Notes: a model not told the origin generated them from the letters alone. A stretch of DNA of 64,000 bases from Echiichthys vipera (GCA_963691815.1 OY829662.1:5542924-5606923); one strand, 5' to 3'. Positions 12,691 through 25,189 are shown, numbered from the stretch's first letter. A program made the numbers and translations.

Positions 12691-14404
12691 AGCTGGGCGT
12701 AGTCATTTCCCAGAGTCTTGTCTATTACACCTGCTTGATTCTAAAATCCCAGCTGCGTGCACTCAATGTGTACTTTGTTAACACTTTTGTGTCTTTTCTT
12801 TTCTCAGTCCAGGTCCTTCGAAAAAGCTATATTGGCATGAGTGATGGTCAGTCTAAAAGCTCTCAGTCTTGTATCTTTCCTGCTGTGTGACTCAGCAGAC
12901 ACAGTGCAGAACGCCGTCTAATTCTTTCGGACTGGATGGCCCAAAAATCCTGATTGAATTAGTTGAGTGATTGCTTCATTCTGCTGTGTGTCTGCTGAGC
13001 GGTGCTTTGTGCTGTCTAATTGTATCAGATTGGCGACCTGAGACTGACGTGGCATTAAAACAACAGCTTGACTTCCATGTCAGTCTCAATTCTTGACAGG
13101 CAGTCTAACGGGCTCTTAAGCTCTGACCTGCGTCTGTCTGAGAGTGTACGTGTCTTTGTGACCAATTGTGAATGAGTTTAAATTTGAACTAGTGTTTCCT
13201 GTCACTGTCTTCTCAGTAAAGAAAGAAAGCATACTTACAATACAACTTAAACCTACTAAGACTAATAAAGTCTTATATAGTGGTTAATATTGTCTGTCAT
13301 CTTCATGATTTTCAATATTTTCAGCTCAGTTAAAACAAGCAGGAGGCAATAAAAAGATATTTTTCCAGAAAGACGCAGAGAATAAAGACAATGAGTTAAT
13401 GTGTCTGTTTTCTAACGTCCAGATAATTCCCCCTTTACAGCTGGGAAATATCTTCCAAACTGAGTCCTTTGTGATTTTATCAAGACAGTAACCAGTGTTG
13501 ACTTAACTGCTTTTAAAACCCCGTTAAAAACTACACACATGCCCTTTTATAACTTCCAAATCGAATCAACACATCAAGCAGAAGAGGTGAAGGAGGCGAT
13601 TAGAGAGGCTTGTGACTGCGTGGAGACAGACAGCGAGGCAGGAAGGTAATTACTGCCAACATTAGTACTGCTTCTTAAATGGAGCAGAAGTTGTGAGCAC
13701 TCGCTAACCTTTTACAGCTTCAGGAGAAATTCAAAACAGCAACTTTGAGTGTGAAAACTAGCAGAGAGAGGAGATTTTTAACAAGATTGAGACGGATAGA
13801 GATGGAGGAAGGTGATTATTGTGCTTGTTATTGCCTTTAAAAGGGGCATTACGCCAAGTGTTATCACCCAACTGCGCTTTCTATGGAGCAATAGCGCTGC
13901 GTAACACTGTACGTGTTGGTGTGTATGAATTTGAGGGTAACGTTGTGTGTGAGATTCAGATGATTTGGTTCCCCGCCTGCTCCCTCATCATTCAGTCACC
14001 TTCCTAATCAGCACCTGTCTTCCTGAGCAACAACTTCACTTCCTTCCATCAATCTGTTCTGTGTGGCCTCGGGCGACTCTATGTTGCAAGGTCGCTTTTG
14101 ATTAGGAAGTTCCCTGATTAAGTAAACAGACCTGGAAGTATATAAGGAGAAGCTTCGTGACTTCTCAAAACAAAGAGCAGTCACTGTTATTTAGACGAGG
14201 AGACACAAAACCATGCAAGAAAGTAAATACTGACGTATATCATTTTGCCTTTTCAGAATATTTTCAAACCATTATCAAGGAAACTGCTGTTAATTTGTGC
14301 ACTTTGGATGGAAACATAAAATCTAACTGTGCTTGTATGAGGTCGGTTCAATGTTCCTCTTAGTGCTATTACAACACTCAGAGGAGCTGAGTGTACAATC
14401 TACC
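12691..14404. other. Unique sequence, includes candidate conserved non-coding block
   Basis: No coding similarity. Part of it (about 12830-13150) has balanced composition and homeodomain-like AT cores (for example GATTGAATTAGTT), and could be conserved non-coding DNA. A short frame at about 13570-13645 followed by GTAATT was considered as an exon and rejected. Confidence 0.35.
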
Positions 14405-14670
14405 TTCCCACTCAACTATTCAGTAATAATCAAATAATCGGTTTGAGTAATTAGTAGATATCGGCTTCTCAAATGTGAACATTATCTGGTTTCTTACTCC
14501 TCCATGACTGACTATCGTTGAGTTGTGTACAAGACATTCGAGGATATCATCTTGGGCTTTGCGAGACACTGACATTTTACCGATGAAACAACTAATCTAT
14601 TAATCGGATAAAATAATCTGAGATAATTGACGGGTTAATCAGCAATGAAAATAATTGTGAGTTGCGGCTA
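14405..14670 (+). mobile_element. Degraded teleost repeat with TTAATCGATT-type ends
   Basis: The motifs CGGCTTCTCAAATGTGAACAT, CATCTTGGGCTTTG, CTGACATTTTACCGATGAAAC, CTATTAATCGG and AATGAAAATAATTGTGAGTTGC occur in the order I know from a very common teleost non-autonomous repeat. Its intact ends are rich in ATTAATCGATTA. The copy is diverged and lacks one end. Superfamily not determined. Confidence 0.7.
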
Positions 14671-14754
14671 TAACTGGTGTTTTGGCCATGTGACGGCGGC
14701 AGGTCTTACACACAATATCGACACATCAACAACGCCTTTTACGTTAATATTGTA

Positions 14755-15120
14755 ATTTTTTTTATTTATTTTTTTGGGACAATCAGATGCTTCCAATTCT
14801 CTGTCAATCATCCATCAACTGTTTTCCCCTAAATGTGAGTGTGGCTGAGTGAGCTGCCGTTCTTCTGACATCACTTCCTGTTCATGTCCTTGTCGAAGCC
14901 AAATATGATATGTAAAATTGATATTAAAACTATATACACAAAGGAGAATGTACACATTATATATTACATTTACACTATTTAGTCAATATCTCCATGTTTG
15001 TGTCTCTGCAGACGAGAGACTTTGACTTTAACTGTAAATCATTTTTTTTAATTTATTTGGCCAATCAGAGGCTTCAAATCCACTATCAATCAAACACTAA
15101 TTTCACCAATCGGTTGCCTG
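14755..15120. repeat. Diverged direct duplication (copies at about 14755-14830 and 15045-15115)
   Basis: Both copies start with a T/A-rich run into TTTATTT, then GG-CAATCAGA-GCTTC-AAT, and later CAATCA(T/A). They are separated by about 290 bp. Divergence is high, so this is an old duplication or two related repeat fragments. Confidence 0.45.
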
Positions 15121-16262
15121 TCCAATCATTCTTTTACACGTTGACTTACTTAACAAGCATACTCATATTAATCCAAACAATGATCTTTAGTTTGGGCAGC
15201 TAAACCCAACCAAACTGAAAGTTTAGTACATGCACTTTCTGTCCTCGTTTCCTCCGTCTGACGCATTATAACGGTAGTGATACCAACTAGTATCAGCCGT
15301 AAAATGGGCTGATAACATTTGAAACCGGTGCTCAAAACTCACTTGGTTAGGTCACGGTTCGAAGTTTAACGTTAGGGGACCTTCATTGTCCGGGTTCAGG
15401 CTGTTCTTATTCACTGTAAGAACATATACCTACGCAAAGTAATGCACGTATTAATATAGACCCATATCGATGGTTGTTGTTAGGTGGTAACCTCTAGGGG
15501 CCGTAGTAATTATGACGGGCGTAAAGAAGGAAGTCAAGTGATGAAGTATAAAAAGCGATACAGTCAGCACAGGAACGAGGTCGGGTTGGATAGATCGGTC
15601 AAACAAATGGGACTTTTCCGTAGATAGTTTACGTGACTTTCGTAAGTTAACTTGTAAGTTCACTTTCAGATGTAACTACGTCACGGTCAGTGTCATTAGA
15701 GGAAGCAGGTAAGCTCAGAAGTATTTTACCCTAGATGCTGATGGGGTTTTTTTGGAGCCTCAAAGTACCGCATAAAGGTCACACACCAGTCACCGTTTAA
15801 CTGTGTTAAAAAGTACAGTTGTATTTCGTAAGATTTCATACAAACCGTTGTATGAGACTACGTTGTCATGGTTACAGTGAAATGAAATATAGGTAAAATA
15901 AGGTTATCGAACAATGAAGGTTTTGGAGAATCGTCCAGTATTGACATACCTGTCTAGTAATGGGCTTTGCAAGTCGGCAGACTTTCCCTGTCCGTAGAAA
16001 CAAAAGTGAAAGATCGACGAATGCCAGCACTCATCTTCTCTTACAGCTGCTCCATCTTTCTTCTGCTTGTAGATGCACCTAATGAATGTTGGTACTGAAA
16101 TGACCAATGGAAATATCAGAGTGCATCAGTGAATCAATACGACGAGTGTCAAATTGACTCATAATGATTTTAATGAGTGATGACTGGCGTGGACGCCATA
16201 ACTTTAACTTAACTTTCTATCTGCTCGACCACTGACTCCCGCGGGGGTTAAAGAGAAGAAAC
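15121..16262. other. Unique non-coding sequence
   Basis: Moderately CpG-bearing DNA, no recognised domain. Open frames near 15451-15663 and 15904-16107 on the minus strand have no family signature and are treated as chance. Confidence 0.45.
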
Positions 16263-16504
16263 AAGAGATGAAGAATCTCCATTCTTTCTTTCTTTCTTTC
16301 ATCTCTCCCTTTCTCATCTTATACTTCTCTTATTCTTCCATCACTTTCTCATTATCTTTCCCCCTCTCTTCCCAAATGAAAATGGAGTGGAACAAGTGTA
16401 TTTGTAGCCACGGCAACAACAACATTATCGTTAATGGTCGCTGCGGAGACACTGGAGCTGTAATGGCTGACAGTGCTCTGTCGCCGTGGGTTACCAGCTG
16501 CTTG

Positions 16505-16505
<1 letters not shown>
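16263..16505. other. Pyrimidine-rich tract then unique sequence
   Basis: (TTTC)n-like pyrimidine sequence at 16280-16375 is followed by about 120 bp of balanced sequence with no recognised feature. Confidence 0.5.

Positions 16506-16537
<32 letters not shown>
16506..16537. repeat. (CA)n microsatellite
   Basis: About 16 CA units. Confidence 0.95.
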
Positions 16538-16541
<4 letters not shown>

Positions 16542-16664
16542 TTGGATGAAAGCCGTGTCTGCTCTTCTGCTCCTTTCATTCAGATCCACTTTGCATTGAT
16601 TTTGCAGTTTGGCTGAAAATGCTACAACTCTGTGTCTCTACCTCCATGGCTCCACCTAAATCAA

Positions 16665-16669
16665 TCACA

Positions 16670-16710
<41 letters not shown>

Positions 16711-16711
16711 A
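16665..16711. repeat. (CA)n microsatellite
   Basis: CA units with two ATAC interruptions. Confidence 0.95.
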
Positions 16712-16762
16712 AACAGACGTTGTGTTCTGGACAAGTGGCTTGTCTGAGTGACGCCAGACATT

Positions 16763-16784
16763 CACACACACACACACACACACA
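16763..16784. repeat. (CA)n microsatellite
   Basis: 11 CA units. Confidence 0.9.
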
Positions 16785-17960
16785 GAGTGCTGGTGACGCC
16801 AGGCTGGTAGAAGTGTATTGGGTCAGTATTGAACTCAAACACTAAGTAACCTCATGACTGCCTGTCTGTTCACCTGTCTCTCTCTCTCTTAATATATAGA
16901 GGCTCTACCTGGTTCTCTTTGCCATCATGTCTCTCTCTCTTTGTAAAGACTAGCTCTATTTGTGCGTCTGTGTTTTTTACTAATAACACTTTCTGATAGA
17001 CACTTCCTTGCTTTGCAGTGAACACCACTGTCCACGTACTTTTGGGCTGTTTTTCCAAACCGTTCTCATTCCCAGGTCGTTAAATACAAACCCTTTGTTC
17101 AGGCCCTCTGCATCTGACAGCGACGAACACGCCACCCTTTAGCCTCCATATTAGATTGACCGGCTTTCAACTAAGTCCAATGTAAACCCATTTGCTTCAG
17201 TATTAGACACTCAAGGCAAATTCATAATGTGACTCTTGTTTTTGCAGTATGCCATCGCTCTTTGCATTATAGTTTGATGTGTAGGGCTTCCCAGAGCGTT
17301 CAAACTATGCCACGGGGGTCCTGACCAGGCCTCTATATGTGATGCTTTTTGAAATGAGCTATTATATAATTTTATGCAGTATGGGAATCTCTTCTGCATC
17401 TCTTTTTGTAATGTATCTTCTTTACTGTTACTGTATAAGAGTCGTGTTACCAGTAATGAAAGCCCAGTATTTCCAGATTTTACTGCTTCACCGTATAAAA
17501 TATTTAATATGACAAAATAATAAGGGGATTTTTTTAACTGTGAAGAATTCATAGGAAACAAAATGTGTCACAGAACTCTGAGAGCTTTGTTCGTGGGGCT
17601 GGATCACAGTTGAGACACGTTGCCTCCGCTGCTCTCTCCCCAACAAAGCATTTCTCTTATGGGCCCTACCACCATTACAAAATTAACCACATGAAAAGAA
17701 AAGAAAAAAGGTCTCACATTGTCTCAGGTTAACTGAAGTGAAACAATGTTGGAGTCAAACTGCACCCCTGACTCACTCCTCATTTTTGTTTAAATAATTC
17801 ACTTCTTCTGTTTCCATATTTTATTTTATAGCCTTTATATTTAATACCTATCTCCAAAAGTTATCCTCAAAGCAATTTCAGTCAAAAGCAACTGGACTTG
17901 GTTATTTGTCTAGGAAGACGTTTCACCTCTCATCCAAGAGGCTTCATCAGTTCATGTACG
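16785..17960. other. Unique non-coding sequence
   Basis: No recognised element. A 116-codon minus-strand frame at 17211-17561 has unremarkable composition and no domain I can name. It starts in AT-rich DNA and is more likely chance than a gene. Confidence 0.45.
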
Positions 17961-18112
17961 CATCTGACCAGGCTGGGACTGGACCAGGACCAGGACCAGG
18001 CTGGGATCTGACCAGGCTGGGACTGGACCAGGACCAGGACCAGGACCAGGACCAGGACCAGGCTGGGACTGGACCAGGACCAGAACCGGACCAGGCTGGG
18101 ACTGAGCTGGAC
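17961..18112. repeat. GGACCA/GGCTGGGACT minisatellite
   Basis: Tandem (GGACCA)n blocks alternate with GGCTGGGACT or GGCTGGGATCTG. The array is about 150 bp with strong purine bias (G, A) on the + strand. Frames of the G-P/D-Q type are repeat translations and not protein evidence. Confidence 0.9.
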
Positions 18113-19049
18113 GAATGAGAACATTCACAGGTGTCAATAGTGTCACAGTATTTGAACACAGGACCACAGAAGAGTGCTGGCGGTTAAGGTGATGTGATTC
18201 GTTTTGTCTGAAACAATTAGTGTAAGGGATTACATTATTCCATTACTATAATTACATTACAGTTGTAAATCCCACTAATGCTCCATTGTTCAGTTACCAG
18301 AATGGTGGGTTGATATAACTTTGGTTCTGTGCGTTCAGTGGATAAACTGGTCGGGACTCTCAGTAACTCCGTTGTCTAATTAACATGTCGTGTGTTCTTT
18401 GCAGGCTTGCTAACACTATAATGCTGTAATCTGATATACTGTATTTCAACTGTATATACAATATATTACAAACTTAACTTTGTTTATATTTGAACATATA
18501 AAATGTTATGTTTGATATGACTATAAAAACTTTGTATTTATAAAAATAAATTTTCTCATGAACAATGTTTATTGATTAAGTATCTATGTATTATATTGAG
18601 TTATAGGGTGATTTGTTATACTTATTCGCTCTTCATGACAACTGAGCAAACTCCTCCTGCTTATGAAGGCCATGACATATAACTGCTTTAAAGCATTCAT
18701 CATGTTTTATAAATGCCAAACCGAAGATTAAAGTGTCATTTTACCGTTACATCAGTTTAAATCAATCATTAACCTCATAACTGTCTCTCTACTTATCTCA
18801 TGTTATTACATTTCAAAAGTACAATCCCTATTAGGACTCATTAATATTAAAATGGATAAATGATCATGTTCACATTTGCAGAGTTTGACCTTGTAAAGTA
18901 ATTGTAGTTAATACACTATAATAATATCATACAACTTCAATAATGACTTTTTGCTTAGCTGTGGTGATGTCACACACACGTGAACGCACATACACAGACA
19001 CACGTACTGTGCAGGTGACCTCTCTGTGAACTTTAGTTGCACGATTGTG
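18113..19049. other. AT-rich non-coding sequence
   Basis: No recognised element. AT-rich between 18410 and 18900. Confidence 0.5.
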
Positions 19050-19051
19050 GG

Positions 19052-19102
<51 letters not shown>

Positions 19103-19162
19103 CAAATGAGAAGAGAGAGAGACCATGACCGAGTGTGTGACAGAGAGAGAGAGAGAGAGAGA
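19050..19162. repeat. (GA)n microsatellite, interrupted
   Basis: Two GA blocks (19059-19098 and 19141-19162) are separated by a purine-rich spacer. Confidence 0.9.
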
Positions 19163-19226
19163 AGGAGTGATGAGGGAGATAGACAGGAGGACGCCGCTGT
19201 CTCCATCCTTCTCTCACACTCTGCTA

Positions 19227-19380
<154 letters not shown>

Positions 19381-19439
19381 TGTATTAAGAGGGTCAGAGG
19401 TCAAAACTTATCACACACTACTACTATACATGCACAACT

Positions 19440-19715
19440 GTTCTTCTCATGACACCTTTCCTCCTCTCCTTTCCATTTCACATCTCTCTTCTCTACCATC
19501 TTCCTCTGCATCTCGTCTTTCTCCTCATGACTCCTTCCTCCTTTCAATGACTGTGACTCCTTTCCTCTTTTTCTCTTCTTCTGCATCCTCTCCTTTCCAT
19601 ATCCTCTCCTCCCATTGTCTCCTCTCCATTCTCATCTTCTCCATTCCTCTCTCCTTTCCTCTCCATTTCTCTCTTATCCATGTTTTCTCTTCTCGCCTTT
19701 TCATGTCTTCTTTTT
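19440..19715. repeat. Polypyrimidine (CT-rich) low-complexity tract
   Basis: About 275 bp of imperfect TCCTCTCCTTTCCAT-type units. With the (GA)n and (GT)n upstream it forms a purine / alternating / pyrimidine composite about 660 bp long. Confidence 0.8.
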
Positions 19716-20469
19716 GTGGTCCAATTTATAGCTATTAATATAAGTGCACATTTTAACCAAATGTTCTAATGTGCTACACTCATAAATATGCGATCACTTT
19801 TGTATTAATGATATATTTGTTAAGAGAAAAATCTTTAGTTTATAAAGTCAAATAAGGATGGAACCATGAACCCATGTAGTGTTGCACACAGGGTTCCTAA
19901 GGTGAGGGTTTACACTCTCTCACTAGAGGAAAATACATATTGCTCAGTGAATTGATAGTACATGTTAGTTGTAGTTATTGGCCTTATGTGGTAATAGCCA
20001 TTGAACAAGTACAGCTGTTTGAAAGATGCACTTGATTTAATAATGTGCTTTAAATAATAGGAACGAGTGGTGAAACTCACTGAATTAAAGGAAACCCTAC
20101 TTGTATACCTTAGTGAAACAGAACAAGGACAGAGAACCAAATGATGGATATTAAGACAAGGAGACATCAATGTAGTAGGCCCAGTGTCAGGAACTGCCGA
20201 TATAGTAAGTGAACAACAACAATGGAATCAAATTAAGGTTCACATCCTTGTGCGTTATGGTTGTTTGGTATAATTGTACCTATAAATCAAGAACACCTGT
20301 AATGCCACCTGATCTATGGGTGCATACCAGGTCTTGCTAATTGCTAAATACTAAAATGTTCATGGTGGATACTCCAGCGGAGACGTCTGTATTGACCTAT
20401 AAAACGCTTAGCATCAGTGGGGTATGTGAGAACTTTCTGCTGTTTCAACTTTTTTGTAACTTTGATGAG
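19716..20469. other. Unique non-coding sequence
   Basis: AT-rich, no recognised element. Confidence 0.5.
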
Positions 20470-21604
20470 CACAGTAGGACTGTTATAGTAGGACAGACAG
20501 GTTGATGGGACTGGTTATAGTAGGACAGACAGGTTGAGTGGACTGGTTATAGTGGGACAGACAGGTTGATGGGACTGGTTATAGTGGGACAGACAGGTTG
20601 ATGGGACTGGTTATAGTGGGACAGACAGGTTGATTGGACTGGTTATAGTAGGACAGACAGGTTGAGTGGGACTGGTTATAGTGGGACAGAGAAGTTGATG
20701 GGACTGGTTATAGTGGGACAGACAGGTTGATGGGACTGGTTATAGTGAGACAGACAGGTTGATGGGACTGGTTATAGTATAGACAGACAGGTTGAGTGGA
20801 CTGGTTATAGTATAGACAGACAGGTTGATGGGACTGGTTATAGTAGGACAGACAGGTTGATGGGACTGGTTATAGTATAGACAGACAGGTTGATGGGACT
20901 GGTTATAGCGGGACAGACAGGTTGATGGGACTGGTTATAGTGGGACAGACAGGTTGATGGGACTGGTTATAGTGGGACAGACAGGTTGAGTGGACTGGTT
21001 ATAGTGGGACAGACAGGTTGATGGGACTGGTTATAGTAGGACAGACAGGTTGATGGGACTGGTTATAGTAGGACAGACAGGTTGAGTGGACTGGTTATAG
21101 TGGGACAGACAGGTTGATGGGACTGGTTATAGTAGGACAGACAGGTTGATGGGACTGGTTATAGTATAGACAGACAGGTTGAGTGGACTGGTTAAAGTAG
21201 GAAAGACAGGTTGATGGGACTGGTTATAGTAGGACAGACAGGTTGATGGGACTGGTTATAGTATAGACAGACAGGTTGAGTGGACTGGTTAAAGTAGGAA
21301 AGACAGGTTGATGGGACTGGTTATAGTGGGACAGACAGGTTGATGGGACTGGTTATAGTGGGACAGACAGGTTGATGGGACTGGTTATAGTGGGACAGAC
21401 AGGTTGAGTGGACTGGTTATAGTGGGACAGACAGGTTGATGGGACTGGTTAAAGTAGGAAAGACAGGTTGATGGGACTGGTTATAGTAGGACAGACAGGT
21501 TGAGTGGACTGGTTATAGTGGGACAGACAGGTTGATGGGACTGGTTATAGTAGGACAGACAGGTTGATTGGACTGGTTATAGTAGGACAGACAGGTTGAG
21601 TGGG
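20470..21604. repeat. 32 bp minisatellite, about 35 copies, with 97 bp higher-order repeat
   Basis: The unit is close to GTTGATGGGACTGGTTATAG followed by TGGGACAGACAG (32 bp). Recurrent variants are GTTGAGTGGACT, TAGGACAGAC, a one-base-longer TATAGACAGAC, and AAAGTAGGAAAGAC. The ordered trio TATAGACAGAC / GAGTGGACTGGTTAAAG / GATGGGACT recurs at 21161 and 21258, a 97 bp period (33+32+32). Sequence identity between units is high, so the array is young or being homogenised. Confidence 0.97.
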
Positions 21605-22295
21605 ATCAGTTGTTTGTCCATAGAAGAGGACATGAAGACTCTGTGGCGCGATGTTGTTCCACTATTACTGACATTTCATGTATTTTGTTGCCTAAATATG
21701 TTTTAATTTAACAGAAGTATCATGTCATCCTCATGTTTAGTACTTTTACTTGATTAAAATTTCTCCAAATTAGTTACTTGAATACAACATTTTAAGAAAA
21801 GTATTTTCTTTAAAGCTGTGACATTTTTTTTCCATTGTGAAAAAGGTGAAACTCTAGAAGAAACGATTAAATAAGAGTTGAAAAGTGGCAGCGTCAATCC
21901 AAACATATCGATGCATCTGCTGAAGAGCCGATACTCCTTTGACCGTGCTCTGTAAGGGCTCGTATTATAGACATGTGTGATTCGTCCTAATGGTATTAGC
22001 CATAATCTGAATTGGTTTACATTATGGACGTGTGCAATTTTATGCCTCTTCAAATATTTTGGGAGCCCTAAAAGACCCCGGGGTCCAGGCTGCCAGGGAC
22101 CTCCAGAAATATGCCCGCTTAAAACCCACTAAAATATTGAAGCAGAGTTTTTTAATGGAGCGTACGACACTGAATATGATAGAGAGAGAGAGAGAGGATC
22201 AATCTGGTGTTTTTACGACACAGGACTATAAACGTGTCGGCTGTAAATTGTTTTGGAGATGCAGCCGCTCTCAGAAGCAGCTTCAGGAGGGATAA

Positions 22296-22299
<4 letters not shown>
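21605..22299. other. Unique non-coding sequence
   Basis: No recognised element apart from a short (GA)n at about 22180-22195. Confidence 0.5.

Positions 22300-22330
<31 letters not shown>
22300..22330. repeat. (AC)n microsatellite
   Basis: About 15 units. Confidence 0.95.
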
Positions 22331-22333
<3 letters not shown>

Positions 22334-22749
22334 GCAAACAGTGTCAAAGCTGAGCCAAAACTATTATGACCTCTTACCTTCCTACTTCCACTGCTTGTAA
22401 ATTATGAAATTCTTTGCTTTCAAGCAATGTTCGATGCTCCGCCAGAATTTTTAGAAATCAGGAGTTCGCGTCTCCGTAACGCATTTTCGATTCATAGAGT
22501 TTTCCAAATGGATTCATTCAGTTAATTGTTAAATTAGACTTTATTTGTGCGGGTTTTATTACCAACTGAAGGTTCAAATGTTTTATAGCATTCCCCTCAT
22601 TACTTTAAATACAATTTTGAGGGGAAAAAACAGACGCTTTGATTTATTTAGTTGGCCCAAAACCAGTAATGGATCTAAAAATACCACATTTGGCCTATGA
22701 GATATCATATTAATCATATCACTTTTTCATACGTGTATATGAAAACAAG
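22331..22749. other. Unique non-coding sequence
   Basis: No recognised element. Confidence 0.45.
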
Positions 22750-22910
22750 TGATGGGAATAACATTGTGGAAAAATAACGGCTTTAAAAACTAACGGCGTT
22801 ACTAACAGTGTTGCTTTTTTCAATTACGAGTAATCTGATTGATTACTCTTCCCATCATTATAACGCTGTTACCATTACTGCCAAAAAATGTGGCGTGTTA
22901 CTACGACAGC
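22750..22910. mobile_element. hAT-like DNA transposon end (degraded)
   Basis: The sequence AGTGATGGGAATAACATTG, then AACGGCTTT..AACTAACGGCGTTACTAAC and GATTACTCTTCCCATCATTATAACG, resembles the end of teleost hAT-family elements that carry repeated AACGGCGTTA motifs. A reverse-complement AGTGATGGAA end occurs at about 23672-23683 and could be the other terminus, which would make the element about 930 bp. No 8 bp duplication could be verified. Confidence 0.45.
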
Positions 22911-24010
22911 TCATTGCAGTTGATTTCAACAGACCAACTAGATCTTTAAGCCAAGCGGCAAAGACTATTCTGCCTCGGTGAGGGGGGGACGAGACAACCG
23001 CATAGATGCTGATGATTGGCTGAGGTAGAGTAAAATTTCATAGTAAGCCAATCGGAGGTAGAGTTGGACGGTTGCTGTTTACACAAAATTGAAAGCATGC
23101 ATGGTTGCACACACAACAAATTCAGACACAAAAGTGTCTCCGTTGTTGGTGTATTTCTGTGGCAGAGTTTACAGCGTTTTGGCTCACACTTCTTAGTCCT
23201 TGCAGCTATAGCAAAGTTAGAGCAACATGGAAAGCTTATGTTATGTTCAGTGCTGATTTACATAAATGGTGTTCTTTTGCCTTTATAAATAATTATAACT
23301 ATTTTAGTACCTCAAAATAAAACTCTAAAGTGGTCAGCTTGTGCACCTTTAGGTCTATGCATAATTATCTGTGTAGCATTTACTGTTGCTGAAGTTATAT
23401 GTTAAAACAAGTCAATTTCCTGGGTTTGCCAGGGCTGCGTGCTTCTGCTCCTAGGACAGAAAATGTCTGGTGATTGCTGCTGAGCAGGTACTGTTGCGCA
23501 CAGTGGATACAGATCCTGCTGCAGTTGAAAAAAAAAAAAATACTATGAGAGTGGTGAAAGTAAACCGAAACAGTAAAGTTGTGGGCCGGACAAATAAATG
23601 ACAACTGAAAGTCACTATAAAGCTCCATAAAGACGCAGGGAACTGCAAATTCACCTGAAAGATCTCTGTAGTTCCATCACTACAAGCGACCCTTTTCTCA
23701 TTGTCACATTATTTTCCGTTGCCATTTGCTTCATAAAAATACTAATCAAAGCTGTTTTAAGTAAAGGATCAGAATCCTTCCTCCACTACTGATCAACACA
23801 CCCCCTAAATTGAAGCAGCTGTCAGGATAATGATGATGACTAACGTTATATCTGTCTCATTGTCTCTATCAGCAGATCATTCTCCCTCTAGCTCAAAACT
23901 TGTCAGTGACATTGTTGTCAGAAAGGTTTTTTCTCACAAAGTTTAACAATCTGCTTGGTGTGTTCTCTTGTAGTTGTGAGTATTTAAAAATTAGTGCCTA
24001 TTAGAGTACA
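22911..24010. other. Unassigned sequence, possibly internal to a hAT-like element
   Basis: No coding similarity found. A 13 bp poly(A) run lies at about 23528-23540. Confidence 0.4.
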
Positions 24011-24334
24011 TCTTTAACCCTAGCCTGGGAAGAGTCCCTGTGCTGTGGATGACATCCTGCTGGTTCCTGTACCTCCAACAACTACAGACCGGGGCCGCTT
24101 TCCATCTGTCCCGGGAGAGGCTGGTCCTCACACCTCATACCTCATCACTGGACCCCCTTCAATTTGCCTACCAGCCAAAAGAAGAGTCATTATCTTCTTA
24201 GTGATGGAAAACTCCCCCGACCTTACACCTATTTCCATCTGTGCAGGACTACAAGTGCCTGGGAGTACATCTGGACAAAAGCCGACCCTACTTTCTGCTG
24301 AGCCTCCGCTCATTCAGTATCTGCAATACCATGC
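24011..24334 (+). mobile_element. LINE reverse-transcriptase fragment, 5' part
   Basis: Frameshifted coding pieces show SLDPLQFAYQPK (RT palm region of jockey/L2-like teleost LINEs), then QDYKCLGVHLDKS (after the catalytic core) and LRSFSICNTM (thumb). The sequence between the first and second blocks is deleted, so the catalytic motif is gone. The segment is interrupted at 24335 by another insertion and continues at 25190. Same sense as the downstream gypsy remnant. Confidence 0.75.
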
Positions 24335-25189
24335 CCCTAAACATTGGATATCAGATAGACGTGCAGATCATATCTATATTGGGTCCGTTGGTCCTTGACC
24401 AACTCTGGAAATCTATTCGACGTTCCAATCTAGGTCCACTATTTGGGCATCCAACCATGACCCAACTGGGACGTCACGTCGACGTTCATCATTTGACCTT
24501 TGAACTGGGTCCATTTTTATGATGTCATATGGACAACTATGACAGCTGCAGGAAATGTACAATGTTCATGGTTTATTTTGTAATTTTACATTTTCTTGTT
24601 TTTCTTTAACAGGTTTATTTTAAGTAATCATGTTATTTATTAATTTATGCATGTATGTATTTTTGAATTTATCTGGGCGATTTTTATTTGGAAATGCAAT
24701 TTGCGGAAAGTAATTTCACGGTAGCCTATCCACCTTATTAAGACAGAACCGTCTGACAGTCAAATACTACGGATTGTAGAGCAGGTTGACCAGTGTTCAG
24801 AGGGTCCACGGTTCAATCCCTGCCCTGCCTTGTGTCTTGATGTTTGTGTACTTGGGCAAGACACTTCACCCACGTTGCCTTGTCTGAATGCTGTATGTTT
24901 GAAGTGGTGGTCGGAGGGGCCGTAGGTGCTGAATGACTGTGAAGCAACCCTAGAAAAGTCCTATGTCATTATTATAGAAGAAGTCTAAAATGAGTCTAAA
25001 TTTGATTATGAAAACACGTCCCCCAACGACCACATTTGGATTAGAAATAGCCCTTCAACAGAGGTCCCACGAATGTCAACATTGGACGATTGGTAAACAT
25101 TGAAAAAAGACGTCGGCTGGCGTTACAATACAACCCCTTCAGTGGACCGAAATTGGACGTCCAACTCAGACGTCACATTGCACAGTGGG
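24335..25189. mobile_element. 855 bp insertion inside the LINE, with SINE-like core
   Basis: The LINE frame is broken after CNTM and resumes with LRIFYQCVVDSAI at 25193. ATGC flanks both ends (24331-24334, 25190-25193), a possible 4 bp target duplication. The right end is ...TTGCACAGTGGG; the left is CCCCTAAACATTGG, so terminal inverted repeats are weak. The insert has several GACGTC motifs at both sides. Within it, 24770-24960 has a tRNA-like B box (GGTTCAATCCC) and TTGGGCAAGACACTTCACCC, resembling a tRNA-derived repeat. The superfamily is not identified. Confidence 0.6.

Noticed and set aside
13570..13645. Short open stretch EVKEAIREACDCVETDSEAG followed by GTAATT, resembling an exon with donor site
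   Set aside because: No credible acceptor site upstream, no domain match that I know and only about 25 codons.
17211..17561. 116-codon minus-strand open frame
   Set aside because: No domain, AT-rich flanks and no splice or promoter signal. Chance is the simplest explanation.
20470..21604. CRISPR array or phage-type repeat
   Set aside because: Units are contiguous with no unique spacers, and the context is a vertebrate genome. It is a minisatellite.
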